DNA of 32,591 bases, from positions 1-32,591 of the forward strand of contig DQSN01000033.1 in NCBI GenBank assembly GCA_015663245.1, in the 5' to 3' direction. Under the pieces are notes generated by a model. That model was not told the DNA's origin. It saw nothing but the letters and a program-made list of their open reading frames with translations, and searched no databases. The position numbers and the translations under genes are program-made. Positions 8,948 through 17,358 of the stretch are shown piece by piece. Source of the stretch: Leucothrix mucor. Its GTDB lineage: Bacteria > Pseudomonadota > Gammaproteobacteria > Thiotrichales > Thiotrichaceae. Every line of letters starts with the position of its first letter. The first letter of the stretch is position 1.

Positions 8948-9388
8948 ACAAAGCGAAAGTGCGACAAATAAACGAGGTATTTTGACATAGCAAAAGGGCT
9001 AAACCTAATTAAATTAGAAAACCAGAAAAGGTATCGAAATATATTTACAAAGTCATTGATATATAACAACACTTCTTATTCTTATATTTTTCGATAAAGT
9101 AATTTAAAGATCACTAAGACAACACCTCTTAGGAGCCACCTTCTATTTACCACCAAATACTTAGCTTGTTAATCAATCACACTCAGGTAAATTTATTAAT
9201 TTTATCAACGATATAAATTATTACAATAGAACCTATTGCCACAATCAATGTCATACTTGCGGAAGTCACTGTGTCTCATCAAGCTTTATAGGTTTCAAAG
9301 CCTTAAAGCTTATGGGTCATTAGAGGCTTTATCGCTGAAACAACAGAAAATCAGCACATTAACAATATAATTAACAAAGGATTAAACG
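8948..9388. other. AT-rich divergent intergenic region
   Basis: This 441-base gap separates rsxA (minus) from the small lipoprotein gene (plus) and must carry both promoters. A hairpin is visible at 9281-9311: AAGCTTTA, one bulged T, AGG, an 8-base loop, then CCTTAAAGCTT. It lacks a T-run on either strand, so it is not a standard terminator. A weak plus-strand promoter, TTGTTA-16-TAAATT near 9168, is possible. I see no coding potential in the region. Confidence 0.4.
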
Positions 9389-9610
9389 ATGAAAAAGCAA
9401 TTAATACTAGCGGGTATGGTTTTATCTACTTTAACATTGACTGGTTGTGGCGGATCAAACGTAGCAAAAGGAGCAGCAGCAGGAGCAGTAGCAGGCGCTG
9501 TTATTGGAAGATCAACAGGTGATCATAGTGATCAACGCACAAGAGAAGCGGCAATAATTGGTGCAGTGGGAGGAGCAATTATAGCTAACGAACGTGATAA
9601 GCGTCGATAA
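9389..9610 (+). CDS. Small glycine-zipper lipoprotein
   Basis: This is a 73-aa lipoprotein, similar in plan to OsmB/YMGG-type proteins. The signal sequence ends in the lipobox LTGC (Cys20). The mature part is dominated by glycine-zipper repeats, first AKGAAAGAVAGAVIG (26-40) and then AAIIGAVGGAIIA (54-66), separated by a charged loop (STGDHSDQRTRE) and closed by NERDKRR. Two such hydrophobic Gly/Ala hairpins usually insert in or associate with a membrane. A good ribosome-binding site, AAAGGA (9376-9381), lies 7 bases before the ATG. The gene stands alone, and the terminator at 9742-9775 is the first one downstream. It is distinct from the SlyB-like protein at 2177-2623. Confidence 0.8.
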   Translation: MKKQLILAGMVLSTLTLTGCGGSNVAKGAAAGAVAGAVIGRSTGDHSDQRTREAAIIGAVGGAIIANERDKRR

Positions 9611-9741
9611 AATAAATTTTTATCGGCTGAATTAGGCTCTGCTGACATTTAATGATTATCTCCCCTTTTTGCCTTATTATAGAATAAGAGATCGACAAAA
9701 AAGTGAAAATATAAGTAAATGTCAACAGGATGCTAGAATAC

Positions 9742-9775
9742 AAAACCTTTGGGGGTTTTTCTCAAAGGTTTTTTT
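9742..9775 (+). terminator. Rho-independent terminator, plus strand
   Basis: A 10-bp stem, AAAACCTTTG (9742-9751) with CAAAGGTTTT (9763-9772), encloses an 11-base loop and runs into a seven-T tract (9769-9775). It lies 131 bases after the stop of the small lipoprotein gene. That leaves either a long 3' untranslated region or a short independent transcript between them. Confidence 0.8.
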
Positions 9776-9953
9776 GTGTCCAAAATTTCACTCTATATAT
9801 CAACCCTGCCACCCTGTTATAAATATTAAGATTTGTTACTTTACAAAGCAACAAAAAATCGGATGAACGCTTACAATCCCCGCCCCATCTATCTTCAAAA
9901 AAACACCTACTATCAAAGAGCTATATATCAAAGATAAAAAAATCAAATAAGCC

Positions 9954-9983
9954 TTGCATAATATTAACAAATGACAATATACT
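9954..9983 (+). promoter_or_regulatory. Sigma-70-like promoter of the small RNA candidate
   Basis: TTGCAT (9954-9959) and TATACT (9978-9983) are separated by 18 bases and match the -35 and -10 consensus at 4 or 5 of 6 positions each. The predicted start, about 9989-9991, coincides with the first base of the closing stem of the structured RNA. No open reading frame follows before the terminator. Confidence 0.6.
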
Positions 9984-9988
9984 AAATC

Positions 9989-10093
9989 ATCTGCGCAGTT
10001 ATCAGTGGCTCAAATGGGTATTTTTAGCCATCTTTGTGTGCAGATTTCATACCCTCCTAGCGGTTGGCACCTTTTTCGGAAGGTGTCCTTTTT
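9989..10093 (+). ncRNA. Candidate structured small RNA, about 105 nt
   Basis: No protein gene lies here, but all parts of a small RNA gene do: a promoter just upstream (9954-9983), a composite hairpin and a terminator. The closing stem ATCTGCGCA (9989-9997) pairs with TGTGCAGAT (10037-10045), 9 bp with one G-U. Nested inside, TGGCT (10006-10010) pairs with AGCCA (10026-10030), and AAAT pairs with ATTT around a GGGT loop. The single-stranded stretch 10046-10065 contains CCCTCCT (10052-10058), complementary to a Shine-Dalgarno sequence. The terminator stem GGCACCTT/AAGGTGTC (10066-10073/10080-10087) ends in TTTTT. I recognise no known RNA family. The layout suits a base-pairing regulatory RNA, but targets are unknown. 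Confidence 0.6.
10066..10093 (+). terminator. Rho-independent terminator of the small RNA candidate
   Basis: The stem GGCACCTT (10066-10073) pairs with AAGGTGTC (10080-10087), with one G-U pair and a 6-base TTTCGG loop. It is followed by CTTTTT. It also separates plus-strand transcription from the convergent DUF4124 gene ending at 10141. Confidence 0.75.
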
Positions 10094-10140
10094 AGGACTC
10101 ATCCTTACATATCTCCTCCCACTAAAAATACTCTCTTACT

Positions 10141-10944
10141 TTAAAGCTTCTTTGCTTCCAAAATATCATTAGATATCTTTATCTTTTCTTTGGCATCTAC
10201 ACGTTTTTTCTTCTTATCAATCCCCCCAGCCAATTGTACTTTAGATGTTTCCTCTGTATTTCGTATTTCTGATAGAGCCTTTTCTAACTGCTTAATCACT
10301 TTTGATTCTTGAGCAGCACTTGCTGGATCTTTCTGCTTTTTTGTTAAATTATCAAAACGCTTCAAGTTTTTATCATATTCTTTTTTCAATTTGCTTTTTT
10401 CGACCATATTCTCAGTAATTGCTTGTTGATATACTTTCAAGCCATCAAGCATGTCATCTATTTTTCCTTCCAATATTTTTTTAAATTTAGGATTTTTCAT
10501 TTTTTCATGCTTTATCTCAGTCTTTTCCAACCGCTTGGACAATACTTTATGCCGCGCCTTTAGTAATACAACACTCTTAGAGGACATAGTAATTTTACCC
10601 TCATATACGTTTATCAATTCATTTCTATTGGAGTAAATAGAAAGCAACTGCTCATCTTGCATTTTCTTTAACGCAGCTTTTATCGCATTCTCACGCTGAA
10701 TCTTTTGCTCTTTCTTTTTCTGTTGTTTTATTTTTTCAACTTCTTTTTTTTGTACTGCCGATAATTTTGATTTTTTTTCTACACCACTATTGTTCAACTC
10801 AACATGACCATACTTTACTGCTGTAGGAGGAATTTTATCTGAATAAGAAACGTTCCCCTGCTCATCGACCCAACGGTATAAGCCCGCAGAAGCTGAAAAA
10901 GGTGTTAATAAAAAGACTACGGAGAATAAAAGGAATATTTTCAT
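10141..10944 (-). CDS. DUF4124-containing exported coiled-coil protein
   Basis: The preferred start is the ATG at 10942-10944, giving 267 aa with a signal peptide (MKIFLLFSVVFLLTPFSASA). A GTG at 11037 would add 31 residues before the signal and is less likely, although neither start has a clear ribosome-binding site. Directly after the signal comes a DUF4124 domain, GLYRWVDEQGNVSYSDKIPP, typical of small periplasmic or secreted proteobacterial proteins. From about residue 60 onward the protein is very Lys/Glu-rich, with heptad-like helical sequence (KKEVEKIKQQKKKEQKIQRE), and probably forms a long coiled coil. Function is unknown. The DUF4124 motif is clear, and anything beyond an envelope location would be guesswork. 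Confidence 0.8.
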   Translation of the reverse strand: MKIFLLFSVVFLLTPFSASAGLYRWVDEQGNVSYSDKIPPTAVKYGHVELNNSGVEKKSKLSAVQKKEVEKIKQQKKKEQKIQRENAIKAALKKMQDEQLLSIYSNRNELINVYEGKITMSSKSVVLLKARHKVLSKRLEKTEIKHEKMKNPKFKKILEGKIDDMLDGLKVYQQAITENMVEKSKLKKEYDKNLKRFDNLTKKQKDPASAAQESKVIKQLEKALSEIRNTEETSKVQLAGGIDKKKKRVDAKEKIKISNDILEAKKL

Positions 10945-11108
10945 TATTAATTTTGATATTTTTATTATAATAATTAATTTTTGAGATAGGCATTTTTTAT
11001 TGCCTAAAACAGTTTTAGCACTCGAATAAAAGCTCACCCGAGCCTATCATAGCTCTAATCCTAAACACGTTATTTATCCGATAAAATGCCCTTATATGAG
11101 CCATATCT

Positions 11109-11756
11109 ATGAAGCCTTACCAGAAAGAATTTCTTAATTTCGCAATTGATAACAATGTCCTACATTTTGGTGAATTTACTTTAAAGTCAGGCAGACTTAG
11201 TCCTTATTTTTTTAATTTCGGATTATTCCAAACAGGCGCATCATTAGCACGTCTAGGTGATCACTACGCTCAAGCGATTATCAACTCGGGCATTCAATTC
11301 GATATGTTATTTGGCCCTGCCTACAAAGGCATTCCATTAGTATCGGTTATTGCTGCTAATTTATATGAAAAGCACGGCGTTGATTACCCCTACGCTTACA
11401 ACCGTAAAGAAGTCAAAGATCATGGTGAAGGTGGCAAGATTGTAGGTGCTCCCCTTGCTGGACGTGTATTAATTGTTGATGATGTTATCAGTGCAGGGAC
11501 TGCCTCTCGCGAAGCCGCTAAAATCATCACCGACAATGGTGCAACACTCGCTGGTATCACTATATCACTTGATCGCCAAGAAAAAGGGCAGGGAGAAAAA
11601 TCGGCAGTACAAGAAGTTGAAGAAAGTTATGACATCAAGGTGATCAATATTATTGGACTAGAGGATGTTATTACGCATATTAAAGCCAATATTAATGATG
11701 ACGAGTTGCTCGAAAAAATAAGTGCTTATCGTGACCGCTATGGTGTGGCTACTTAG
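11109..11756 (+). CDS. pyrE: Orotate phosphoribosyltransferase
   Basis: PyrE joins orotate to PRPP to make orotidine monophosphate, the fifth step of de novo pyrimidine synthesis. The 215-aa protein shows the family features: Lys26 in [23 protein letters not shown] (69-77), the flexible catalytic loop [12 protein letters not shown] (98-109), and the PRPP-binding motif [13 protein letters not shown] (120-132). E. coli PyrE has 213 aa. The usual partner rph is not upstream. Instead a convergent AT-rich region and the DUF4124 gene precede it. A short weak hairpin, AAAAGG-TTTA-CCTTTT (11761-11776), immediately after the stop may act as terminator. Confidence 0.96.
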   Translation: MKPYQKEFLNFAIDNNVLHFGEFTLKSGRLSPYFFNFGLFQTGASLARLGDHYAQAIINSGIQFDMLFGPAYKGIPLVSVIAANLYEKHGVDYPYAYNRKEVKDHGEGGKIVGAPLAGRVLIVDDVISAGTASREAAKIITDNGATLAGITISLDRQEKGQGEKSAVQEVEESYDIKVINIIGLEDVITHIKANINDDELLEKISAYRDRYGVAT

Positions 11757-11760
11757 GAGT

Positions 11761-11776
11761 AAAAGGTTTACCTTTT
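11761..11776 (+). terminator. Weak hairpin after pyrE
   Basis: AAAAGG and CCTTTT pair around a TTTA loop 4 bases after the pyrE stop and are followed by CTTA. The stem is short and the T-run sits inside it, so termination efficiency is doubtful. The adjacent palindromic MITE may contribute a stronger structure. Confidence 0.3.
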
Positions 11777-11791
11777 CTTATGCCGATGCCA

Positions 11792-11958
11792 CTAGGAGCC
11801 TGTCCGAGAATGGTAAGCGTCGCGAAAATTTGGCTGATTAGCGCCTGTTTTATGATCAAATGAGGAAAATGGTTGTTCCCTTTAACAAATTTGACCATAA
11901 AACAGGTGCAATCAGGCGAATTTGCAGTAGCTTACTCCATTCTCGGACAGGCTCCTAG
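11792..11958. mobile_element. Complete palindromic MITE, 167 bp
   Basis: The ends are a perfect 22-bp inverted repeat (11792-11813 and 11937-11958), each beginning with CTAG and reading GGAGCCTGTCCGAGAATGG inward. The similarity continues beyond the terminal repeats. The left arm, with GGCTGATTAGCGCCTG then TTTTATGATCAAAT, mirrors the right arm, with GCCTGATTGCACCTG then TTTTATGGTCAAAT, allowing a few mismatches and gaps. Nearly the whole element can therefore fold into one long hairpin with a roughly 25-base centre. It contains no transposase and sits between the convergent pyrE and ylqF genes. CTAG at both ends is either a 4-bp target duplication or part of the repeat; because CTAG is its own complement, one copy cannot decide. 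Confidence 0.85.
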
Positions 11959-11992
11959 GAGGCGGAGTTGCAGTATGCTATGTCATAAAACC

Positions 11993-12916
11993 TTATCTGT
12001 TTCTTCTCCGCTTTCCTTTTTTTGCCGCTTTATTCGCTTCTTTTTCCGCCACAATAATCGCTGTTTCGGCAACCTCTTTTTCCATTATTGCTGGGGTTTC
12101 CATTGTCACTTTCCCCAAGACACCATCCCGTAGCTCTGTTAATAATATTTTGGACACTTTAACTAAATCAACAACACCACCTGAGCGTAAACAACCACGT
12201 TTTTTGCCAATCAACTCAAAAAACTCCAGTTCTGTTTGAGGAATATCATTCAGCTGATAACGCTCACGCAATAACTCTGGGTATTCTTGTAATAAATACT
12301 CTGCCGTAAAGAAACCTACATCATCTATTTCAATTGCAGTGTCCTTAATAGCCCCTGTTGCCGCCAAACGATAACCACTATTTATATTAGTGATATTGCC
12401 CCACAGCATACCTGGAGTATCAAATAAAAGAATATTATGCTCTTTCAATGCGATACGTTGCTGACCTTTTGTCACCGCTGGCTCATTCCCTGTCTTAGCG
12501 ATAGCTCGCCCCACCAAAATATTAATCAGGGTTGATTTACCAACATTGGGAATACCTACAATTACCGCATTAAGTGGCCTATCAGCATCTGTTTTATCAG
12601 GAACCATTTTATGACACAACGCCGTAAGCTGATGAATTTTTTCAGGTTGAGACATATTCACAGCTATTGTTTTTATGCCCTTTTGCTGATCTAGATACTC
12701 TTGCCACTGACGTGTTCGTTCATCATCAGCCAAGTCACTTTTATTTAAAATCTTAATACAAGGCTTGTCTCCACGAATGGAAGCCAACATAGGATTTTCA
12801 CTACTAAAGGGAATACGCGCATCCAAGACCTCGATAATTAAATCGACCATCGGTAAAATCTCTTGCAGCTCTTTACTAGCCTTGTGCATATGGCCTGGAT
12901 ACCACTGTATTTGCAT
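11993..12916 (-). CDS. ylqF: Ribosome biogenesis GTPase YlqF/RbgA
   Basis: RbgA/YlqF GTPases act late in assembly of the large ribosomal subunit. The 307-aa protein has the circularly permuted GTPase order: G4 NKSD (58-61) comes first, then the P-loop GIPNVGKST (121-129), G2 around Thr149 (PAVTKG), and G3 DTPG (166-169). The opening WYPGHMHKA is the family signature. The C-terminus (about 245-307) ends in a basic Lys/Arg tail (KKGKRRRNR) suited to RNA binding. The role in 50S assembly is established for B. subtilis RbgA and is inferred here. The stop lies 35 bases from the MITE. Confidence 0.93.
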   Translation of the reverse strand: MQIQWYPGHMHKASKELQEILPMVDLIIEVLDARIPFSSENPMLASIRGDKPCIKILNKSDLADDERTRQWQEYLDQQKGIKTIAVNMSQPEKIHQLTALCHKMVPDKTDADRPLNAVIVGIPNVGKSTLINILVGRAIAKTGNEPAVTKGQQRIALKEHNILLFDTPGMLWGNITNINSGYRLAATGAIKDTAIEIDDVGFFTAEYLLQEYPELLRERYQLNDIPQTELEFFELIGKKRGCLRSGGVVDLVKVSKILLTELRDGVLGKVTMETPAIMEKEVAETAIIVAEKEANKAAKKGKRRRNR

Positions 12917-13176
12917 AACACCTTCACTCTGTTAAATTTTGAGAACTCTATTCATCTTTGATTAAAATCTATCTGATATAGTCAGTATAGATAACAAGCT
13001 TCTACCTAATACCCCTAGTAACACTTTAGAAAGCTCTGTTAATTCGTAGATCAAATTGAGACTAAAGAATTAGTCGAGGCTTCATTAAAAGCTCTCTGTA
13101 CGCCAGCAATAGTTTAAAGACCAATCCACTAGGAATAATATTTCTTAACCTCTAAAAAAATAAAAAAAATAAAAAA
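12917..13176. other. AT-rich divergent intergenic region
   Basis: These 260 bases separate ylqF (minus) from the pseudo-receiver gene (plus). Short palindromic stretches exist, such as CTGATATAGTCAG near 12973, but I see no convincing promoter pair, RNA or repeat. The last 30 bases before the plus-strand ATG are almost pure A/T and offer no Shine-Dalgarno sequence. Confidence 0.35.
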
Positions 13177-14856
13177 ATGACTGCTAAAACCCCCAATGAC
13201 ATATTACAAGTTAGCAATAACTTAACTTCACAACCACTAAAGGTAGCTTTAGCTGGTATTACAATGATTCAGCAATCTCTATTAGAGTTTTATTTTGCGA
13301 CACAAGAAGGTGCCAAAAAATACACTCAAGTACTGGGAAAAGATGCCGATGTTTATATTACCAACTTTGACGAGAACGGAGCGATAGAAGCTTGGGAAAA
13401 TTTATATGCCCATGAAAATAAACCTACATTAGTTCTCTCAAATAATCATAAAGAGATCAATAACTATATTTACATCTCCAAACCTATAACACCAACATCG
13501 CTAGTAAATGCCGCTATTTCATTAAAAAAGCTACTTCACAATGACGTTACAACTACTGCGGCTTCGATATCATTGCCGCTTTCTGATTTTGTTGAAGTAT
13601 CACCCTCGATTCAATACAGCAATACTATAACGGATAACTCTGTATCTACAAAAACAGATGAGGGATTATCTCTCTTAGCAGAGTTAGAAATACCAAATGA
13701 ACTAGATCTTCATACCAAAAATACACTAGATGAACTTTCTACACCTTCACTTGAAGCCATAGAAAGCAACGCTATTGATAAGCCTTCCATGTCCTCTCAA
13801 GAAAAAACTGTTAATTTTAATTCTATTGAAGAACTAACGGAAGAACTTACTATATCTGCACTTGATGATATAGCTGAAATTAGTACAATCGAAGAACCCA
13901 CCATCCCTACACTTGATGACATAGATAAAACTAACATCAATACTGAACTTGCCGCAGCCACACCACTAGACACCTTTAGTAACGAACTGGATCTAATAAT
14001 ACCTACCGATAAAGAAGAGCCGACTGATGATCTTCAAGCTTTACTTGATGAGTTCACCGAAGACGAAGAGTCTAAAAAGAAAGAAGTTCTTCCCGCAACA
14101 GATAAGCCAAACAAAGGCCACTCTAAAAAAGGTATAACTAAACAACAACAACGCTGGTACACACTCTGCGGCGAACACGAGAATACTGACTATGAAGAAA
14201 ACTCATCATCAAATATATCCTTCAAAATAAGCAACACTCTATTTCCTTACCTGAAAGATACTATTGATTTTAGCAAACGAAATAACTGCTGGATGGAAGT
14301 TTCTTATAAATACCTATCACTTATCATAGATCCCGAAACGCAACGTATTTACAGCACCCTCTCTCTAAAAAATAAAAACTTCATCTATCTTTGCACCAAA
14401 GACATGGATGAGGATCAAATCGAATTAGAAGAAATTGATGAACAAGGAATAAGTCAGCTAAAACAAAATACTATCGAAGAAAAATATTTTGATTACAGTT
14501 TTGAGTATTTTTTATGGGTATCAAGCCTGATTGTTTCACACGGACGATTACCTGATGATGTAAGTCCAGACGATAGAATTAGCATTAAGAACTGGCTAAG
14601 CCTTAAAGAAGTCGAAAAATTCCCTCATATTATGCAAATAGCCGCTGTTTTTAATCAACATCACGCCAGCTTAAACGAGGTAGCAACCTGGATGAACCTA
14701 CCTAAACGCTATGTTTATGCCTTTTATAATGGCATAGCTGCACTGGATATGATCGAGCATGACAATGATAAATCAAATAAAAAACCATTAATCACCATGC
14801 CCACAAAAGAAAGGGAGAGTACTTTAAAAAAGATTCTATTTACAAAAATAATGTAG
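13177..14856 (+). CDS. Pseudo-receiver protein with acidic linker and C-terminal helical/HTH-like domain
   Basis: I do not recognise this 559-aa protein as a named family. Residues 21-120 read like a response-regulator receiver fold: LKVALAG as strand 1, DADVYITNF as strand 3, and YISKPITPTSLVNA with the usual Lys-Pro pair (102-103). Position 63, where the phospho-acceptor Asp should be, is Asn, so phosphorylation is unlikely. Residues about 150-315 form an acidic, low-complexity linker with repeated LDDI/LDEL-like motifs. Residues 320-559 form a folded domain ending in a helix-turn-helix-like segment (SLNEVATWMNLPKRYVYAFYNGI). There is no membrane segment. parE begins 103 bases downstream on the same strand. 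The protein may be a protein-interaction or DNA-binding regulator, but this is inference. Confidence 0.75.
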   Translation: MTAKTPNDILQVSNNLTSQPLKVALAGITMIQQSLLEFYFATQEGAKKYTQVLGKDADVYITNFDENGAIEAWENLYAHENKPTLVLSNNHKEINNYIYISKPITPTSLVNAAISLKKLLHNDVTTTAASISLPLSDFVEVSPSIQYSNTITDNSVSTKTDEGLSLLAELEIPNELDLHTKNTLDELSTPSLEAIESNAIDKPSMSSQEKTVNFNSIEELTEELTISALDDIAEISTIEEPTIPTLDDIDKTNINTELAAATPLDTFSNELDLIIPTDKEEPTDDLQALLDEFTEDEESKKKEVLPATDKPNKGHSKKGITKQQQRWYTLCGEHENTDYEENSSSNISFKISNTLFPYLKDTIDFSKRNNCWMEVSYKYLSLIIDPETQRIYSTLSLKNKNFIYLCTKDMDEDQIELEEIDEQGISQLKQNTIEEKYFDYSFEYFLWVSSLIVSHGRLPDDVSPDDRISIKNWLSLKEVEKFPHIMQIAAVFNQHHASLNEVATWMNLPKRYVYAFYNGIAALDMIEHDNDKSNKKPLITMPTKERESTLKKILFTKIM

Positions 14857-14959
14857 GCTGACTCCTTGCATTACTGCACACAGAGCAAAAAATTCGATTT
14901 GAATAAACCCCCTATTCCTATTAAAGTAGCCTCTGCCTTTCAATGGATAAATACTGTTT

Positions 14960-16849
14960 ATGTCAAATGAATATAATGCTGCTGCAATAGAAGTCCTTTC
15001 AGGGCTTGATCCTGTGCGTAAACGTCCTGGTATGTATACCGATACCACACGCCCTAATCACCTTGCTCAAGAGGTTATTGATAACAGTATTGATGAGGCG
15101 ATGGCAGGTTATGCTGATCGTGTCAGCGTAGTTTTATATGCCGATGGCTCTTTATCCGTTACCGACAACGGTCGTGGAATGCCCGTCGATATTCACCCTG
15201 AAAAGAAGGTTCCTGGCGTTGAAGTTATTATGTCTACGCTACACGCAGGTGGTAAATTCTCTGATAAAAACTACCAATTTTCAGGCGGCTTACACGGCGT
15301 AGGTATTTCTGTTGTTAATGCTCTTTCTCTAATTCTCGATGTGCGCATCAAACGCGGTGGTCAAGAATATAAGATGATTTTTGAAAATGGTCACAAAGCC
15401 AGTGACCTTGAAGTGATAGGCAAAGTCGGCAAGAAAAACACAGGTACTAGCCTGCACTTCTGGCCGAATGCCCAGTATTTCGATAGCGTGCGTTTTTCTG
15501 TACCACGCCTAAAACATAATCTACGCGCTAAAGCCGTATTATGCCCTGGTCTGCACATCACCTTCACTGAAGAAGCCAAAAATGATACCACCGAATGGTA
15601 TTATGAGGACGGTCTTAAAGATTACTTGATGGATTCTGTTCAGGAGTTTGAGATACTTCCTGAAACTCCTTTTTTAGGAGAGTTAAAAACTGAATCTGAC
15701 GCAGTAGATTGGGCTTTTCTTTGGCTACCAGAAGGTGGCGATCTCATCCAAGAAAGTTACGTCAACCTCATCCCCACCATCCAAGGCGGCACGCACGTTA
15801 ATGGTTTACGCACAGGTATCACTGATGCTTTGCGCGAGTTTTGTGAATTTCGCAACCTCTTACCACGCGGCTTGAAACTAACACCTGATGATGTATGGGA
15901 TAAATTATCCTTTGTATTATCAATAAAAATGCAAGACCCACAATTTGCAGGTCAAATAAAAGAGCGTTTATCTTCCCGAACAGCAGCGAGTTTAGTGACA
16001 GGTGCAATTAAAGATGCCTTTAGCTTATATCTCAATAAAAACTCTGAAATTGGTGATTTGATTGCAGAACATGTCATTAGTAACGCACAAAAACGCCAAC
16101 GCGCCAGTAAAAAAGTAGTTCGTAAAAAAATATCCAGTGGACCACCATTACCAGGAAAATTATCAGACTGCTCCTCTCAAGACCTCGCCCAAACTGAAAT
16201 TTTTCTCGTAGAAGGAGACTCTGCGGGAGGCTCCGCGAAGCAAGCTAGAAGTCGTGAGTTTCAGGCTATCATGCCATTGCGTGGTAAAATTCTAAATACT
16301 TGGGAGGTCCATTCAGACCAAGTTTTAGCCTCTCAAGAAATTCATGATATTTCTGTAGCGCTTGGTATTGAACCCGCCTCTGATGATTTAAGCGGTTTAC
16401 GTTATGGCAAAGTTTGCGTACTTGCTGATGCAGACTCTGATGGCGCGCATATCGCTACTTTACTCTGCGCCCTATTCTTAAAGCACTTCAAACCTTTAAT
16501 AACTGCTGGACATGTTTATATCGCTATGCCGCCATTATATCGTGTCGATATAGGAAAAAAGATTGAATATGCATTGGATGAATCCGAGCGACAAGCAATC
16601 CTAGACCGCATTAAGAAGGAAAAGCTCAAAGGAAAAATCACCATCACGCGCTTCAAAGGTCTAGGTGAAATGAACCCCTTACAACTACGTGAAACAACCA
16701 TGCACCCCGACACACGTCGCCTCGTACAACTTACCTTGGAAAACCCAGAGACGACTGATGCAACAATGGACATGCTGTTATCACGTAAACGTGCACAAGA
16801 CAGAAAAAGCTGGCTGGAAGATAAAGGCAACCTTGCAAATATTCAGTGA
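14960..16849 (+). CDS. parE: DNA topoisomerase IV subunit B
   Basis: ParE is the ATPase subunit of topoisomerase IV, which with ParC unlinks replicated chromosomes. The 629-aa length matches E. coli ParE (630). The GHKL ATP-binding site shows Glu38 and Asn42 (QEVIDNSIDEA), DNGRGMP (69-75) and GGLHGVG (109-115). The TOPRIM domain shows EGDSAGG (418-424), DADSDGAHI (490-498) and PLRGKILN (439-446), the metal-binding and DNA-cleavage elements. ParE rather than GyrB is indicated by the length and by the absence of the long GyrB insertion. parC is not in the window. No strong ribosome-binding site precedes the ATG. Confidence 0.96.
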   Translation: MSNEYNAAAIEVLSGLDPVRKRPGMYTDTTRPNHLAQEVIDNSIDEAMAGYADRVSVVLYADGSLSVTDNGRGMPVDIHPEKKVPGVEVIMSTLHAGGKFSDKNYQFSGGLHGVGISVVNALSLILDVRIKRGGQEYKMIFENGHKASDLEVIGKVGKKNTGTSLHFWPNAQYFDSVRFSVPRLKHNLRAKAVLCPGLHITFTEEAKNDTTEWYYEDGLKDYLMDSVQEFEILPETPFLGELKTESDAVDWAFLWLPEGGDLIQESYVNLIPTIQGGTHVNGLRTGITDALREFCEFRNLLPRGLKLTPDDVWDKLSFVLSIKMQDPQFAGQIKERLSSRTAASLVTGAIKDAFSLYLNKNSEIGDLIAEHVISNAQKRQRASKKVVRKKISSGPPLPGKLSDCSSQDLAQTEIFLVEGDSAGGSAKQARSREFQAIMPLRGKILNTWEVHSDQVLASQEIHDISVALGIEPASDDLSGLRYGKVCVLADADSDGAHIATLLCALFLKHFKPLITAGHVYIAMPPLYRVDIGKKIEYALDESERQAILDRIKKEKLKGKITITRFKGLGEMNPLQLRETTMHPDTRRLVQLTLENPETTDATMDMLLSRKRAQDRKSWLEDKGNLANIQ

Positions 16850-17358
16850 CTATTAACCTGCGCTAAATAAAGATCTGATGACGCAGTTAAATATACTAAA
16901 AATCCAACCGAGAATGCTAAATGTCAAACCATCCAGAGAGAGAAAAAATAACAACCCTTCTTTAATTTTGTAGAAAGAAATAGCAAAAGCCTCAAAGAAA
17001 AGAACTTATCTCCCAAACTAAGGACAAAATAGCTAACAATAGATATAACTTTATTGTTTAAAAATAAAACATCGCCCATAAATAAAGGTCGATAATGATA
17101 AAAAATACTCAAACAGCCCTTATTCTCCGATGAAAACAACTAATCAGGGAGTGCAAATTATTTCTCTATTGCTACACTAATGGGGAATTACACAATGAGT
17201 AATTACTGTGTTATTGCTAACTAAAAAACCAGCAGTTTATGAAATAGATATATTAAATGGTCATTTTTCCAATAGATAACATACCCCCGTATGCATGCTA
17301 TAAAAAATCAGTTGTAAGCCATTTCAATGTACCATTATATTAGAAAAAAGGAACACTT
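16850..17358. other. Long AT-rich intergenic region after parE
   Basis: This 509-base gap has no credible gene; a 71-codon minus-strand frame at 16924-17139 has no ribosome-binding site and a composition typical of chance. A hairpin just after parE pairs TTAACCTGCG (16853-16862) with CGCAGTTAA (16882-16890), with one bulged C and a 19-base loop. It could mark the transcript end but has no T-run. CCGAGAATGCTAA (16908-16920) resembles a piece of the MITE terminal repeat. A promoter for the downstream secreted protein must lie in the last 200 bases but is not obvious. Confidence 0.35.

Noticed and set aside
9132-9142. TTAGGAGCC, resembling the MITE end
   Set aside because: Only 8 consecutive bases are shared and no further arm sequence follows.
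9669-9866. Open frame of 65 codons on the plus strand
   Set aside because: No ribosome-binding site; it runs straight through a strong terminator hairpin (9742-9775) and has no recognisable protein features.
11873-12133. Open frame of 86 codons crossing the MITE end and ylqF
   Set aside because: It begins inside the palindromic element and is mostly antisense to the ylqF C-terminus; a shadow.
16908-16920. CCGAGAATGCTAA, similar to the MITE terminal repeat
   Set aside because: Only about 13-15 bases match, the outer CTAGGAGCC is missing and no second arm lies within 200 bases; too short to separate from chance.
16924-17139. Open frame of 71 codons on the minus strand after parE
   Set aside because: Composition is dominated by A/T-rich chance codons (Phe, Leu, Lys, Ser), with no ribosome-binding site and no partner gene.
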